A stretch of 64,000 nt of DNA, taken from positions 3,243,001 to 3,307,000 of the forward strand of contig NZ_CP122539.1 in the NCBI RefSeq assembly GCF_029853675.1, in the 5' to 3' direction. Positions 37,049 through 45,446 of the stretch are shown in pieces. The notes beneath the pieces were generated by a model, which saw only the letters and a list, made by a program, of their open reading frames with translations, made no database searches and was not told the DNA's origin. Numbering within the stretch: position 1 is the stretch's first letter; every line of letters starts with the position of its first letter. Made by a program: the position numbers and the translations under genes. The DNA comes from Tenacibaculum tangerinum (GTDB taxonomy: Bacteria; Bacteroidota; Bacteroidia; Flavobacteriales; Flavobacteriaceae).

Positions 37049-37732
37049 ATGGAAAATCCTGTTTTACATCTTGAAAACGCAGATATTTATCAACAAGATA
37101 ATCTGGTGCTATCAAAAGTAAATTTTACGTTGCATAAAGGTGATTTTTATTATTTGATAGGAAAAACGGGAAGCGGAAAAAGTAGTTTGTTAAAAACCTT
37201 GTATGGTGATATACGATTACAACGCGGATTGGGAAGTATCGTTGATTTTGATTTAAAGAAAATGAAAGAAAAAGACATTCCGTTTTTAAGAAGAAAACTA
37301 GGAATTGTTTTTCAGGATTTTAAATTATTAAACGATAGGAATGTTTTTGAGAATTTAGAGTTTGTATTAAGAGCTACTGGCTGGAAAGATAAAACAGAAA
37401 TGAAAAATAAAATTCACGAAGTTTTAGACAAGGTGGGGATGAAGGAGAAATATTATAAAAAAACATTTGAATTGTCGGGAGGTGAACAGCAACGAGTTGC
37501 TATTGCCAGAGCTTTATTAAATGATCCTGAATTGATTTTAGCAGATGAGCCTACAGGGAACTTAGATCCTAAAACCTCATTAGAGGTGATGGAATTGTTA
37601 AATGAAATTCATCAGAGTGGAAAAACAATTTTGATGGCTACACACGATTATCAGTTAATCGTAAAGTTTAAACAAAAAGTAATTAAATGCGAGGGAGGAG
37701 AACTGTTTGAAGTAGTGCAACAGACGTTATAG
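37049..37732 (+). CDS. ftsE: FtsE-like ABC transporter ATP-binding protein
   Basis: A 227-residue ATPase with Walker A GKTGSGKSS (about 37-45), Q-loop FQDFKLL, the ABC signature LSGGEQQR and Walker B LILADEPTGNLDP, followed by the switch His in ATHD. DFKLLNDRNVFENLEF is typical of FtsE/LolD-type subunits. FtsE works with FtsX at the division site to activate peptidoglycan hydrolases; ftsX is not next to it, which is usual for flavobacteria, where ftsX is placed elsewhere. A LolD-type role is the main alternative. Monocistronic, divergent from the TPR gene. Confidence 0.85.
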   Translation: MENPVLHLENADIYQQDNLVLSKVNFTLHKGDFYYLIGKTGSGKSSLLKTLYGDIRLQRGLGSIVDFDLKKMKEKDIPFLRRKLGIVFQDFKLLNDRNVFENLEFVLRATGWKDKTEMKNKIHEVLDKVGMKEKYYKKTFELSGGEQQRVAIARALLNDPELILADEPTGNLDPKTSLEVMELLNEIHQSGKTILMATHDYQLIVKFKQKVIKCEGGELFEVVQQTL

Positions 37733-37746
37733 TACAAAAAAAGAAA

Positions 37747-37768
37747 CCCACTTCAAGAATGAAGTGGG
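37747..37768 (-). terminator. Hairpin terminator facing ftsE and mdh
   Basis: CCCACTTCA and TGAAGTGGG form a perfect 9-bp stem with loop AGAA. The U-rich tract lies on the minus-strand side, so it chiefly stops transcripts from the right; it may also mark the ftsE 3' end. Confidence 0.7.
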
Positions 37769-37883
37769 AAAATTGCTATGAAAAACTATGATAAGAAACA
37801 CTACAAATGCTTCTCTATTATAAAGACGTTCATTTGGGTATAGTCTTACAGTATATTTTGAATTTTAACAAAATTTTATAAAA

Positions 37884-37916
37884 AAATCCTAAGTACTATG
37901 AATTTACCTAGGATTT
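37884..37916 (-). terminator. Terminator of mdh
   Basis: On the minus strand AAATCCTA and TAGGATTT pair, followed by a T-run. It lies 16 bases past the mdh stop. Confidence 0.75.
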
Positions 37917-37931
37917 AAAAATATACAGTTT

Positions 37932-38858
37932 TTAAGAATTTAATGCTGCATTATTGTTTTTAACAGCTTCTGCTGAAGCAGTTAGTGCAGTTTTTTCTTC
38001 TTCGCTTAAGTTTATCTCAACGATTTTTTCTATTCCGTCTTTTCCTAATACAACAGGAACTCCAATACATAAATCAGATAAACCATATTCTCCTTCTAAT
38101 AAAGTAGAACAAGGGTAAATTTTCTTTTGGTCACAAGCAATAGCTTGTACTAATCCAGATACTGCAGCACCAGGAGCATACCAAGCAGAAGTACCTAACA
38201 ATCCTGTTAAGGTAGCCCCACCAACTTTGGTGTCTTGCTTTACTTGCTCTATTCTTTCTTCAGATAAGAATTCAGATACAGGCACAGAGTTACGAGTAGC
38301 TAAACGAGTTAGCGGTACCATTCCTTTATCAGAGTGTCCACCAATAACCATTCCGTCTACATCAGAAATAGGAGCCCCTAAAGCTTCAGCCAAACGGTAT
38401 TTAAAACGAGCAGAATCTAATGCACCACCCATACCAATAATTCTGTTTTTAGGTAATCCAGTTGCTTTGTGTACTAAATACGTCATAGTATCCATCGGAT
38501 TCGATACTACAATGATAATTGTGTTTGGAGATTGCTCAACCAAACTAGCAGCTACCGATTTTACAATTCCTGCATTTATTCCTAATAACTCATCACGAGA
38601 CATTCCTGGTTTACGAGCAATTCCTGAAGTAATTACACAGATGTCTGATCCCGCAGTTTTGCTATAGTCTCCTGTAGTTCCTGTAATTTTAGTATCGAAA
38701 CCATTTAGAGAAGCCGTTTGCATTAAATCCATTGCTTTACCTTCTGCAAAACCTTCTTTAATATCGACTAAAACAACTTCAGAAGCGAAATTTTTAATAG
38801 CAATGTACTCAGCACAACTCGCGCCTACAGCACCTGCTCCTACAACCGTTACTTTCAT
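37932..38858 (-). CDS. mdh: Malate dehydrogenase
   Basis: Oxidises malate to oxaloacetate with NAD+ in the citric acid cycle. The 308 residues follow the lactate/malate dehydrogenase fold: GAGAVGASCAEYIA (nucleotide-binding glycines near residues 7-12), VLVDIKEG with the acidic residue favouring NAD+, SGIARKPGMSRDELL with the substrate-binding arginine, VVSNPMDTMTYL and the catalytic His in GGHSDKGMVPL. This matches the MDH type found in Bacteroidota. A perfect palindrome lies in the upstream region. Monocistronic, with its own terminator. Confident. Confidence 0.95.
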   Translation of the reverse strand: MKVTVVGAGAVGASCAEYIAIKNFASEVVLVDIKEGFAEGKAMDLMQTASLNGFDTKITGTTGDYSKTAGSDICVITSGIARKPGMSRDELLGINAGIVKSVAASLVEQSPNTIIIVVSNPMDTMTYLVHKATGLPKNRIIGMGGALDSARFKYRLAEALGAPISDVDGMVIGGHSDKGMVPLTRLATRNSVPVSEFLSEERIEQVKQDTKVGGATLTGLLGTSAWYAPGAAVSGLVQAIACDQKKIYPCSTLLEGEYGLSDLCIGVPVVLGKDGIEKIVEINLSEEEKTALTASAEAVKNNNAALNS

Positions 38859-38888
38859 TTTATATGTTTTTTGTAATTAATTTATAGT

Positions 38889-38909
38889 ATTATGCAGATT
38901 CTGCATAAT
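38889..38909. promoter_or_regulatory. Perfect palindrome in the mdh leader
   Basis: ATTATGCAGA (38889-38898), a single central T and TCTGCATAAT (38900-38909) form a perfect 10-1-10 inverted repeat. It lies just downstream of a TATTTTTG -7 box (38916-38923, minus strand) and 31 bases before the mdh start. It could be a repressor site at the transcription start; the one-base centre makes an RNA hairpin of the full length unlikely. Confidence 0.6.
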
Positions 38910-38947
38910 GATGTACAAAAATAACGATTTGACTATGGATATAAAAG

Positions 38948-38977
38948 AAAAACCCGTTGATATTTCAACGGGTTTTT
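38948..38977. terminator. Bidirectional hairpin between mdh and rpe
   Basis: AAAAACCCGTTGA and TCAACGGGTTTTT form a 13-bp stem with loop TATT; U-tracts are present on both strands. Confidence 0.8.
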
Positions 38978-39077
38978 TATGGTTAGTTGTAACTAAATAT
39001 TTTTAGCTGGCTTGTTAATTTTTTATTTTGATATGTCTACGCCAAATTCATAAACAATAAAAAATAGAAATGAAAAA

Positions 39078-39111
39078 AAACCTTTCGAAAACAAGTGTTT
39101 TTGAAAGGTTT
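39078..39111 (-). terminator. Terminator of rpe
   Basis: AAACCTTTC (39078-39086) pairs with GAAAGGTTT (39103-39111), with a T-run following on the minus strand. It lies 80 bases past the rpe stop. Confidence 0.75.
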
Positions 39112-39190
39112 AATAATTTTAGCTCTAATAAAAACTGCAATGGTTATTTAGGACTAGATATGCAATAAATAGGATTATTTTTAAGAATTT

Positions 39191-39847
39191 TTAATTGATA
39201 ATCTCTTTTAAGTTTGAAATTGTTTCGGTAGGGTTATCACTCTTAAAAACAAAGCTACCAGCAACCAATACATCTGCACCAACTTCAATAAGTTTGTTAG
39301 CGTTTTGATCGGTTACTCCACCATCAATTTCAATCAAGGTAGAAGCTTCGCTAAATTCAATCAAGTTCTTTAGTTGTTGAATTTTCTTATACGTATTTTC
39401 AATAAACGATTGCCCTCCAAACCCCGGATTTACGCTCATAATACAAACTAAGTCCAAGTCTTTAATAATATCTTCTAAAACCGCAATTGGGGTATGAGGA
39501 TTTAAAGCCACTCCTGCTTTCATTCCTGCAGCTTTTATAGCTTGAATAGTTCTGTGTAAGTGGGTACAAGCTTCGTAATGTACTGTTAAAATATCAGCAC
39601 CTAAGTTAGCAAAAGTTTGAATATAGCGGTCTGGGTCTATAATCATTAAATGTACATCAATAGTTTTGTTAGCATGTGTAGTAATTGATTTTAAAACAGG
39701 CATTCCAAAAGAGATATTGGGTACAAATACACCGTCCATAATATCAATATGAAACCAATCTGCTTGGCTGTCGTTAACCATTTCAACATCGCGTTGTAAG
39801 TTGCCAAAGTCTGCTGCTAAAATTGATGGTGCTACAAGTTTTTTCAT
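39191..39847 (-). CDS. rpe: Ribulose-phosphate 3-epimerase
   Basis: Interconverts ribulose 5-phosphate and xylulose 5-phosphate in the pentose phosphate pathway. The ATG at 39847 gives MKKLVAPSILAADFGNL and 218 residues, the normal size; a 40-residue in-frame extension to 39967 shows no homologous character. Key motifs: DWFHIDIMDGVFVPN with metal-binding His and Asp, DVHLMI, VHYEA, MSVNPGFGGQSF and EIDGGV. A -7 box TATATTTG lies at 39880-39887 on this strand. Confident. Confidence 0.95.
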   Translation of the reverse strand: MKKLVAPSILAADFGNLQRDVEMVNDSQADWFHIDIMDGVFVPNISFGMPVLKSITTHANKTIDVHLMIIDPDRYIQTFANLGADILTVHYEACTHLHRTIQAIKAAGMKAGVALNPHTPIAVLEDIIKDLDLVCIMSVNPGFGGQSFIENTYKKIQQLKNLIEFSEASTLIEIDGGVTDQNANKLIEVGADVLVAGSFVFKSDNPTETISNLKEIIN

Positions 39848-39911
39848 TAATATATAAGTTGTTGTGTTGTTATAGGGTGCAAATATAGTTAAAACCAAGT
39901 GTATTAAAACC

Positions 39912-39947
39912 AAATAGAAAGCTCTCAAATTTGAGAACTTTCTATTT
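39912..39947 (-). terminator. Hairpin terminator after the primary sigma factor gene
   Basis: AAATAGAAAG pairs with CTTTCTATTT and, after one mismatch, TCTCAAATTTGAGA folds on itself, giving a 17-bp interrupted stem. On the minus strand it is followed by GGTTTTAAT. It lies 57 bases past the sigma factor stop. Confidence 0.7.
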
Positions 39948-40003
39948 ATTCGTTTACCAAACAACAAATAGCTATTTGTGTCTATTTGTTACTGTGTATG
40001 TTG

Positions 40004-40867
40004 TTAACCTAGATAAGTCATTAAAATTTTACTACGAGAAGTATGTTTTAATCTTCGAATTGCTTTTTCTTTAATTTGTCGTACACGCTCACGAGTTAAA
40101 TCGAAAGTTTCTCCAATTTCTTCAAGAGTCATAGGTTGGTGTTCTCCCAAACCAAAGTATAATTTAACTACATCAGCCTCACGAGGAGTTAAGGTTTCTA
40201 AAGCACGATTAATCTCAATACGTAACGATTCGTGTAATAATGTTTTATCAGGATTAGGTGACTCGCCAGAATTTAATACATCATATAAGTTAGAATCTTC
40301 ACCTTCAATCAATGGTGCGTCCATAGATACATGGCGACCAGAGTTTTTCATTGATTCTTTAACATCGTTAACTGTCATATCTAACTTTTTAGCAATCTCT
40401 TCAGCACTTGGTGGGCGTTCGTTTTCTTGCTCTAAGAAAGCATACATTTTGTTAATCTTGTTAATAGAACCAATTTTGTTTAACGGTAAGCGTACAATAC
40501 GAGACTGTTCTGCTAGCGCTTGTAAGATAGATTGGCGAATCCACCACACTGCGTATGATATAAACTTAAAACCACGAGTTTCATCGAAACGTTTTGCAGC
40601 TTTGATTAATCCTAAATTTCCTTCATTAATTAAATCAGGCAATGTTAAGCCTTGATTTTGGTATTGTTTTGCAACCGATACAACAAAACGAAGGTTAGCC
40701 TTAGTTAATTTTTCAAGAGCTCTTTGGTCACCAGCTTTAATTCTTTGTGCCAACTCTACTTCTTCATCGGCAGTAATTAAATCTACTTTTCCAATTTCTT
40801 GTAAATATTTATCTAAAGATGCGGTTTCTCTATTGGTAACCTGTTTTGTAATTTTAAGTTGTCTCAT
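40004..40867 (-). CDS. rpoD: Primary RNA polymerase sigma factor of Bacteroidota type
   Basis: Housekeeping sigma factor that directs RNA polymerase to TTTG/TAnnTTTG promoters. The 287-residue length is typical of the Bacteroidota primary factor, which lacks most of region 1.1. Seen: [15 protein letters not shown] (1.2), [52 protein letters not shown] (2.3-2.4), [12 protein letters not shown] (3), and the C-terminal [29 protein letters not shown] (4.2). All regions are complete. It is flanked by a hairpin terminator and, on the other side, an ECF sigma gene read divergently. Confidence 0.96.
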   Translation of the reverse strand: MRQLKITKQVTNRETASLDKYLQEIGKVDLITADEEVELAQRIKAGDQRALEKLTKANLRFVVSVAKQYQNQGLTLPDLINEGNLGLIKAAKRFDETRGFKFISYAVWWIRQSILQALAEQSRIVRLPLNKIGSINKINKMYAFLEQENERPPSAEEIAKKLDMTVNDVKESMKNSGRHVSMDAPLIEGEDSNLYDVLNSGESPNPDKTLLHESLRIEINRALETLTPREADVVKLYFGLGEHQPMTLEEIGETFDLTRERVRQIKEKAIRRLKHTSRSKILMTYLG

Positions 40868-41082
40868 CTACTTCAATATATTTTAATTTATCAATCGATC
40901 TACATACAGTTATACGTTATAAAGTTAGAAAATGTTACAAAAAATAATTTATTTTTTGACAAACCCGTTCAATAGTTAAAAAAGTGTTAAATTTGAATTA
41001 AAAGAGACTAAAAATAGTGACCCTCAAACTACACTAAGTGTCTAAGCTTTTATATAATAACAGGAACTAACTATACTACCCC

Positions 41083-41655
41083 TTGGAGAGTATTGATGTA
41101 ACAAAATTAAACGACGAAGACTTGGTTCGTGAAATAGTAGAGAAGAATGATACTCATTTATTTGCTGTTTTGTATGACCGTTATGCTAGTTTGGTTTATA
41201 ATAAGTGTTACGGCTTTTCATCGAGTAAAGAAGAAGCACAAGATTTAACCCACGATGTTTTTATTCGTTTATTTGTTAAATTGAGAACTTTTAAGGGAAA
41301 GTCTAAGTTTTCTACTTGGTTATATTCTTTTACATACAATTTTTGCGTAAACTATGTGCAAAGAAATAAAGAGAAAAGAAAAGAAAAAGTTACTGTTGTA
41401 ACCGATCAAATAAAAGAAGAAGACTCAGACTTAGAAGAAATTGACGATACTACCTTATTCGAGTTAAAGTCAGATAAACTTGCCAAGGCACTTGAAATGA
41501 TTTCTCCCTCGGAAAAAATGATTTTGTTAATGAAATATCAAGATGAAATGAGTATAAGAGATATTTCATTAGGGTTAGATATAGGTGAAAGCGCAGTTAA
41601 AATGCGTTTAAAAAGAGCCAAAGAGAAAGTTGTAAGAGCGTATAACGAACTGTAA
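41083..41655 (+). CDS. ECF-type RNA polymerase sigma factor
   Basis: A 190-residue alternative sigma factor. Region 2: HLFAVLYDRYASLVYNKCYGF, EAQDLTHDVFIRLF and STWLYSFTYNFCVNYV; a highly charged linker about residues 100-125; region 4: LEMISPSEKMILLMKYQDEMSIRDISLGLDIGESAVKMRLKRAKEKV. A stop lies five codons upstream and no ATG is available, so the TTG at 41083 is the most likely start. A 66-aa protein gene follows after five bases, in the place often taken by an anti-sigma factor, and then a mechanosensitive channel gene. What it responds to is unknown. Confidence 0.9.
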   Translation: MESIDVTKLNDEDLVREIVEKNDTHLFAVLYDRYASLVYNKCYGFSSSKEEAQDLTHDVFIRLFVKLRTFKGKSKFSTWLYSFTYNFCVNYVQRNKEKRKEKVTVVTDQIKEEDSDLEEIDDTTLFELKSDKLAKALEMISPSEKMILLMKYQDEMSIRDISLGLDIGESAVKMRLKRAKEKVVRAYNEL

Positions 41656-41660
41656 TAATT

Positions 41661-41861
41661 ATGGATAATCCATTTAAAAAAATATTACATAACGAAGAGT
41701 TACCGAAAGTACTAAAAGAAAAAGTACTTGATGACGTGGCGATGATTAAGCTGTCGTTAGATATGGCCGACTTGTTCGTGGTTAAATACCCTACAGCGAT
41801 TGTAGACTTATTAGGAGGTGGTGCACAAGTGAAAGGTATAAAAGAGGATGAACAAGAATAA
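41661..41861 (+). CDS. Small protein encoded with the ECF sigma factor
   Basis: A 66-residue acidic protein, MDNPFKKILHNEELPKVLKE at the start, a mostly helical middle (VLDDVAMIKLSLDMADLF) and a Gly-rich turn LLGGGAQVKG before an acidic tail. No membrane segment or zinc-binding motif of known anti-sigma families is seen. It starts five bases after the sigma gene and precedes the channel gene by 39 bp. It could be a small sigma regulator or a helper of unknown function; I do not recognise it. Confidence 0.7.
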   Translation: MDNPFKKILHNEELPKVLKEKVLDDVAMIKLSLDMADLFVVKYPTAIVDLLGGGAQVKGIKEDEQE

Positions 41862-41900
41862 AAATTAACCAAACATTACGTATAATATAATTTGTTAATT

Positions 41901-42719
41901 ATGAATATTTTACAAATTGATATTCTTAGCCCGTTTAAGAATGCATTTCAAGAAATTATAAATTCTTTACCAATAGTTGCAGGCTTTCTAGCATTTGTAA
42001 TTGTTTCTTGGCTTATTATAAAAGTTTTTCTATATCTCGTAAGAAAAGCGTTAGCAAAAACAAAAATAGATGAGTGGTCTAAAAAGCTTAGAAAAACAGA
42101 GATTTTTGGAAATAGTACCATTAACATCGTACTTACCAATGTTATTTTAGGTGTGCTTAAATGGTTTTTGATTTTTATTGCAGTAATGATAGGAGCAGAG
42201 ATGTTCAACTTATCGGTAGTTTCTGAAGGAATTAGAAGTTTCTTTGCCTACTTGCCAAAATTGTTAACGGCACTAGGTATTTTTGTAACTGGAGCTTACT
42301 TAGGTACAGTAGCAAAAAAAGCGATTCAATCGATGTTCAAGTCTTTTGAAATATCGGGAGGTAATTTTGTAGGAAATATAGCTTTCTATTTAATAGTTGT
42401 TTTTTTATCAATTACTGCATTAGACCAAGCAGGTGTGGACACATCTGTAATTAAAAGTAATTTGACTTTACTCATTGCTTCAATATTGCTTGCTTTTTCA
42501 ATAGCTTTTGGTTTGGGAGCTAGAGATATAGTTTTGAGACTTCTTTTTGGATATTATTCTAGAAGAAATATAGCTATAGGAGAGAATGTTATTACTAATG
42601 ATGTAGAAGGGGTAGTAATAGCCGTAGATAATATATGTGTTACTATAAAAACAACTGAAGGAAAAGTTGTTTTACCAATAAAAGATGTTGTTGACAATAA
42701 AATAGTTATAAAAAAATGA
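41901..42719 (+). CDS. Small-conductance mechanosensitive channel-like protein
   Basis: A 272-residue inner-membrane protein with about four helices (residues 18-45, 75-100, 115-135, 155-178), then a short MscS-type beta domain (NIAIGENVITNDVEGVVIAVD, TEGKVVLPIKDVVDN). The LLFGYYSRRNIAIG segment and glycine-rich helix (FSIAFGLGARDIVLRLLFG) correspond to the pore-lining helix region of MscS relatives. It is shorter than full MscS proteins and lacks the large cytoplasmic cage. The ATG at 41901 is chosen over an in-frame TTG at 41892. Probably co-transcribed with the ECF sigma factor, suggesting envelope stress or osmotic control. Confidence 0.78.
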   Translation: MNILQIDILSPFKNAFQEIINSLPIVAGFLAFVIVSWLIIKVFLYLVRKALAKTKIDEWSKKLRKTEIFGNSTINIVLTNVILGVLKWFLIFIAVMIGAEMFNLSVVSEGIRSFFAYLPKLLTALGIFVTGAYLGTVAKKAIQSMFKSFEISGGNFVGNIAFYLIVVFLSITALDQAGVDTSVIKSNLTLLIASILLAFSIAFGLGARDIVLRLLFGYYSRRNIAIGENVITNDVEGVVIAVDNICVTIKTTEGKVVLPIKDVVDNKIVIKK

Positions 42720-42751
42720 AAAACTTAATCATTTTTTTATATCTTTGAAAG

Positions 42752-42859
42752 TGCTAAAAACAATGTTTTTAACAGTACGATAGATTTCGGGGGACTTCTA
42801 TCTAATAATAAAGAGAAATCTTTATGTAGATAAGACCGCATTTTTTGCGGTCTTTTTTT
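42752..42859 (+). ncRNA. Candidate small RNA 1 with conserved GGGGG loop
   Basis: A TATCTTTG -7 box at 42740-42747 would start transcription near 42752. The RNA would have an upstream imperfect hairpin (about 42751-42778), a hairpin GATAGA/TCTATC (42779-42784, 42797-42802) displaying loop TTTCGGGGGACT, and end in a strong terminator (AAGACCGCA/TGCGGTCTT, U-tract to 42859). The 17-nt block GATTTCGGGGGACTTCT recurs exactly at 42915-42931 in a second unit of the same layout. No known RNA family is claimed. Boundaries are approximate. Confidence 0.6.
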
Positions 42860-42976
42860 GAAATAAATGTGACTAAGGACAAAAAAAAGTGTCTTAATAA
42901 GTATAAAGTAATACGATTTCGGGGGACTTCTTATTATTTTGAAAAACAAAAGGCTTTCTAATTAGAAAGCCTTTTT
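42860..42976 (+). ncRNA. Candidate small RNA 2, tandem relative of RNA 1
   Basis: It has the same order of parts: an upstream imperfect stem TAAGGAC/GTGTCTTA (42874-42896), the identical loop TTTCGGGGGACT (42917-42928) presented on a different flanking stem (AATACGA/TCTTATT), and a terminator AAAGGCTTTCTAAT/ATTAGAAAGCCTTT (42947-42976). The stems differ from unit 1 while the loop is kept, which argues for a conserved RNA. No clear own promoter is visible, so it may be made by read-through. The terminator also serves porT on the other strand. Confidence 0.55.
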
Positions 42977-43004
42977 AATTATATATACGATATAAAACTA
43001 TTTT

Positions 43005-43703
43005 TTATTCAAAAGAAAGATGCAAAAATACACCTCTAGTTCCTAAAAAATCGATAGGATCAGTCCATTGACTTGGCGTTTTATTATCTCTTACCAACTC
43101 ATTATTTATAGCAAAGACCCCTCTTATTGAAGGAGAGAATTTGAAATAACTTAAGTAAAAATCGACACCGATTCCTACTTCATACATAAAATTACTAGTG
43201 GTAGTTCGAAACTCACCTGCAAAATTATCATCATTGTTTCTCTCATTACTAGAGAAATTATGATCGTATGACGCACCTCCTAAAACATAAGGTCTTATAT
43301 TATTAAGCCTATTTGTACTAAATTTGAAGATTAAAGGCAAGTGCAAAAATGTAGCTCCTACTTCACGAATATTCACATTTTCAGTACCAGGAATATGATT
43401 AAAACGTAATGTTTTGGTATTAGACATTAATCCAGGTTCAAAGCGAAGATTAATATTATTGTGCAATCTTAAATCTGCAATTAACCCCACATTAAAACCT
43501 ATAGAAGATGTTACTTCAATTTCAGCATTACTAAAACCGCTAGGTTTATAGCCAATTTTATAACCATTGTTATTACCACCTAGGTAAAATCCGTAATGGA
43601 AAAGAGGTTTGTCAAAATTAGGAAGTTTTAATATTTTTTCTTCTTGCGCCTGTGTACAAAGCGACAGTGTTAAAATTCCGAAAAGTATAAGCTTTTTTAA
43701 CAT
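43005..43703 (-). CDS. porT: PorT-like outer-membrane protein of the type IX secretion system
   Basis: A 232-residue protein with signal peptide ending CTQAQ and an eight-strand-like barrel pattern: HYGFYLGGNNNGYKI, NVGLIADLRLHNNINLRFEPGL, FLHLPLIFKFS and VFLHLSFE at the C-terminus. In flavobacteria a porT gene (called sprT in gliding species) typically sits directly beside ubiE/menG, exactly as here (stop and start three bases apart), which supports the assignment. PorT takes part in type IX secretion of proteins with C-terminal sorting domains. Other PorT-fold barrels exist, so the gene symbol is likely but not certain. Confidence 0.82.
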   Translation of the reverse strand: MLKKLILFGILTLSLCTQAQEEKILKLPNFDKPLFHYGFYLGGNNNGYKIGYKPSGFSNAEIEVTSSIGFNVGLIADLRLHNNINLRFEPGLMSNTKTLRFNHIPGTENVNIREVGATFLHLPLIFKFSTNRLNNIRPYVLGGASYDHNFSSNERNNDDNFAGEFRTTTSNFMYEVGIGVDFYLSYFKFSPSIRGVFAINNELVRDNKTPSQWTDPIDFLGTRGVFLHLSFE

Positions 43704-43705
43704 AA

Positions 43706-44434
43706 TTATTTCAAAGCGGTATATATTGATGCAACACCAAAGGTTACAGGTATGTTCTTTGCATTCTTAAACCCATTTTTTTGTAAAATATTGTTGAAAG
43801 CTTCTCCAAAAGGAAAAGAATTTGCACTTTCTGACAAATAAGAATAGGCAACTTTATCTTTTGAAAATAGTTTTCCTATGATTGGTAGAATAAAATTAGT
43901 ATACAATTTATATCCTTGTTTAAAAGGAAACTTGGTAGGATTTGAAGTTTCTAACACCACGAATTTGCCACCAGGTTTCAATACACGTAATATTTCTGTT
44001 AATCCTTTATCTAAATTTTCAAAATTTCTAACTCCAAAAGAAACGGTAATAGCATCGAAGGTATTGTCAGGAAAAGGTATATTTTCACTATCACCTACTA
44101 TCATCTCAATTTTATTTGACAAGTTAGCTTTGGTTATTTTTTGTCTACCCACCTGTAGCATTCCCTCAGAAATATCTAAACCTACAATTCTTTCAGGATT
44201 TAATTCTGACATCATCAACGCCAAGTCACCAGTACCCGTGGCAATATCTAAAATTTGCTGCGGATTGTTTTCTCCTACTAATTGTACTACTTTTTTACGC
44301 CAACTAACATCAATTCCTAAAGAAATAACCCGGTTTAATCCGTCGTAATCTTCAGAAATATTGTCAAACATTTGAGCAACTTGTTCTTTTTTTCCTAATT
44401 CAGAATCTTTATATGGTTTGATCTTTTCAGACAT
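43706..44434 (-). CDS. ubiE: Demethylmenaquinone methyltransferase
   Basis: SAM-dependent methyltransferase for the last step of menaquinone synthesis (also called MenG). The 242 residues contain [21 protein letters not shown], the SAM-binding motif [14 protein letters not shown] (about 63-76), [28 protein letters not shown] and [14 protein letters not shown], all typical of UbiE. Bacteroidota respire with menaquinone, so the menaquinone reaction is the expected one. Sits between the NifU-type gene and porT on the same strand, with short gaps. Confidence 0.95.
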   Translation of the reverse strand: MSEKIKPYKDSELGKKEQVAQMFDNISEDYDGLNRVISLGIDVSWRKKVVQLVGENNPQQILDIATGTGDLALMMSELNPERIVGLDISEGMLQVGRQKITKANLSNKIEMIVGDSENIPFPDNTFDAITVSFGVRNFENLDKGLTEILRVLKPGGKFVVLETSNPTKFPFKQGYKLYTNFILPIIGKLFSKDKVAYSYLSESANSFPFGEAFNNILQKNGFKNAKNIPVTFGVASIYTALK

Positions 44435-44454
44435 ATATTTCGTTTGGTTTGTAA

Positions 44455-45348
44455 TTACCCGTTAATAGCAACTACTTCATTAATTTGATTTGGCAACATT
44501 TCTTTGAGCATGGTTTCAATGCCATTTTTTAAGGTTACCGTCGATGATGGGCAGCCACTACAAGCTCCTTGTAAAATAACACTTACTCTTTTAGCATTAG
44601 CGTCGTACGATTGGAAAGCAATATTACCACCATCAGAAGCCACGGCGGGTTTTATATATTCGTCTAAAATAGCTACAATTTGAGTCTCAGTATCTGTTAA
44701 GTTTTCTTTCGGAATTTCCACGTTTTGGGTGGTTTGTTGTTTAGGTAACTGAGATATGATTTTTTTACCTTCTTGAATATAACTACGAATAAAAGTACGG
44801 ACTTCTTGGTATACTTCATTCCAGTCAATCATGTCGTATTTGGTGATTGAAATGTAGTTTTCAGAAATAAAAATTTCTTTTACAAAAGGAAAACTAAATA
44901 GCGCTTGTGCTAACGGAGAAGATTTGCTGGCTTCTTCAATATTCTTGAACTCAACATCGGTTTGTGTTAAAGCTTTATTGGTTCCAAATTTCATTACTGC
45001 AGGATTTGGAGTAACTTCAGCATATACTTCAACAGCATCTTTTTTGGTGTTTTCTTCTTTTACCACTGGGTTGCCACCTTGTACATAAGCTTCTATTTGC
45101 TCGCGAACTTCTTCTTCAACATCACTCCACTCAACAATATCGTATCGTTGAATCGCAATGAAGTTAGCTGTAACTAATACCTTTTTTACAAATGGTAGGT
45201 AAAAAAGTTGTTGTACTAATGGAGCATTTTTAGCTTCGTCTATATTATTGTATTCATAACTTCCTCCATTAACCAAAATTTTAGTACTCACAAATTTTAG
45301 AATAGTTTCGTTATTGGTTTCTTGTATATTTATTTTTATTGAACTCAT
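44455..45348 (-). CDS. NifU-family iron-sulfur scaffold protein with duplicated Nfu N-domain
   Basis: A 297-residue Fe-S cluster carrier. Two similar N-terminal domains (about residues 8-90 and 107-200; each has the block PLVQ/PLAQxLF and [20 protein letters not shown]) precede a C-terminal NifU domain with the cluster motif CSGCPSS near residue 265. The tandem N-domains are the common form in Flavobacteriaceae. The protein hands [4Fe-4S] or [2Fe-2S] clusters to target enzymes. A -7 box TAATTTTG (45366-45373, minus strand) lies upstream. It probably leads the operon with ubiE and porT. Confidence 0.92.
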   Translation of the reverse strand: MSSIKINIQETNNETILKFVSTKILVNGGSYEYNNIDEAKNAPLVQQLFYLPFVKKVLVTANFIAIQRYDIVEWSDVEEEVREQIEAYVQGGNPVVKEENTKKDAVEVYAEVTPNPAVMKFGTNKALTQTDVEFKNIEEASKSSPLAQALFSFPFVKEIFISENYISITKYDMIDWNEVYQEVRTFIRSYIQEGKKIISQLPKQQTTQNVEIPKENLTDTETQIVAILDEYIKPAVASDGGNIAFQSYDANAKRVSVILQGACSGCPSSTVTLKNGIETMLKEMLPNQINEVVAING

Positions 45349-45400
45349 ACGTTGTAAATAAGAAGCAAAATTACATTAAAAAACTGAGAAATGTATGTAT

Positions 45401-45428
45401 AAAAAAATCCTGCTGTATGCAGGATTTT
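45401..45428 (-). terminator. Terminator of the OmpP1-like gene
   Basis: AAATCCTGC and GCAGGATTT form a 9-bp stem with a five-base loop, followed on the minus strand by a seven-T run. Confidence 0.85.
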
Positions 45429-45446
45429 ATATGATATGGTTGTTAG

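Noticed and set aside
39848..39967. 40-residue extension of Rpe
   Set aside because: The family core begins at MKKLVAPSIL, and the extension covers the predicted rpe promoter.
42737..42949. 70-codon minus-strand frame across the small RNA pair
   Set aside because: Its repeated SPPKS peptides only mirror the conserved RNA core, and it crosses two terminators.
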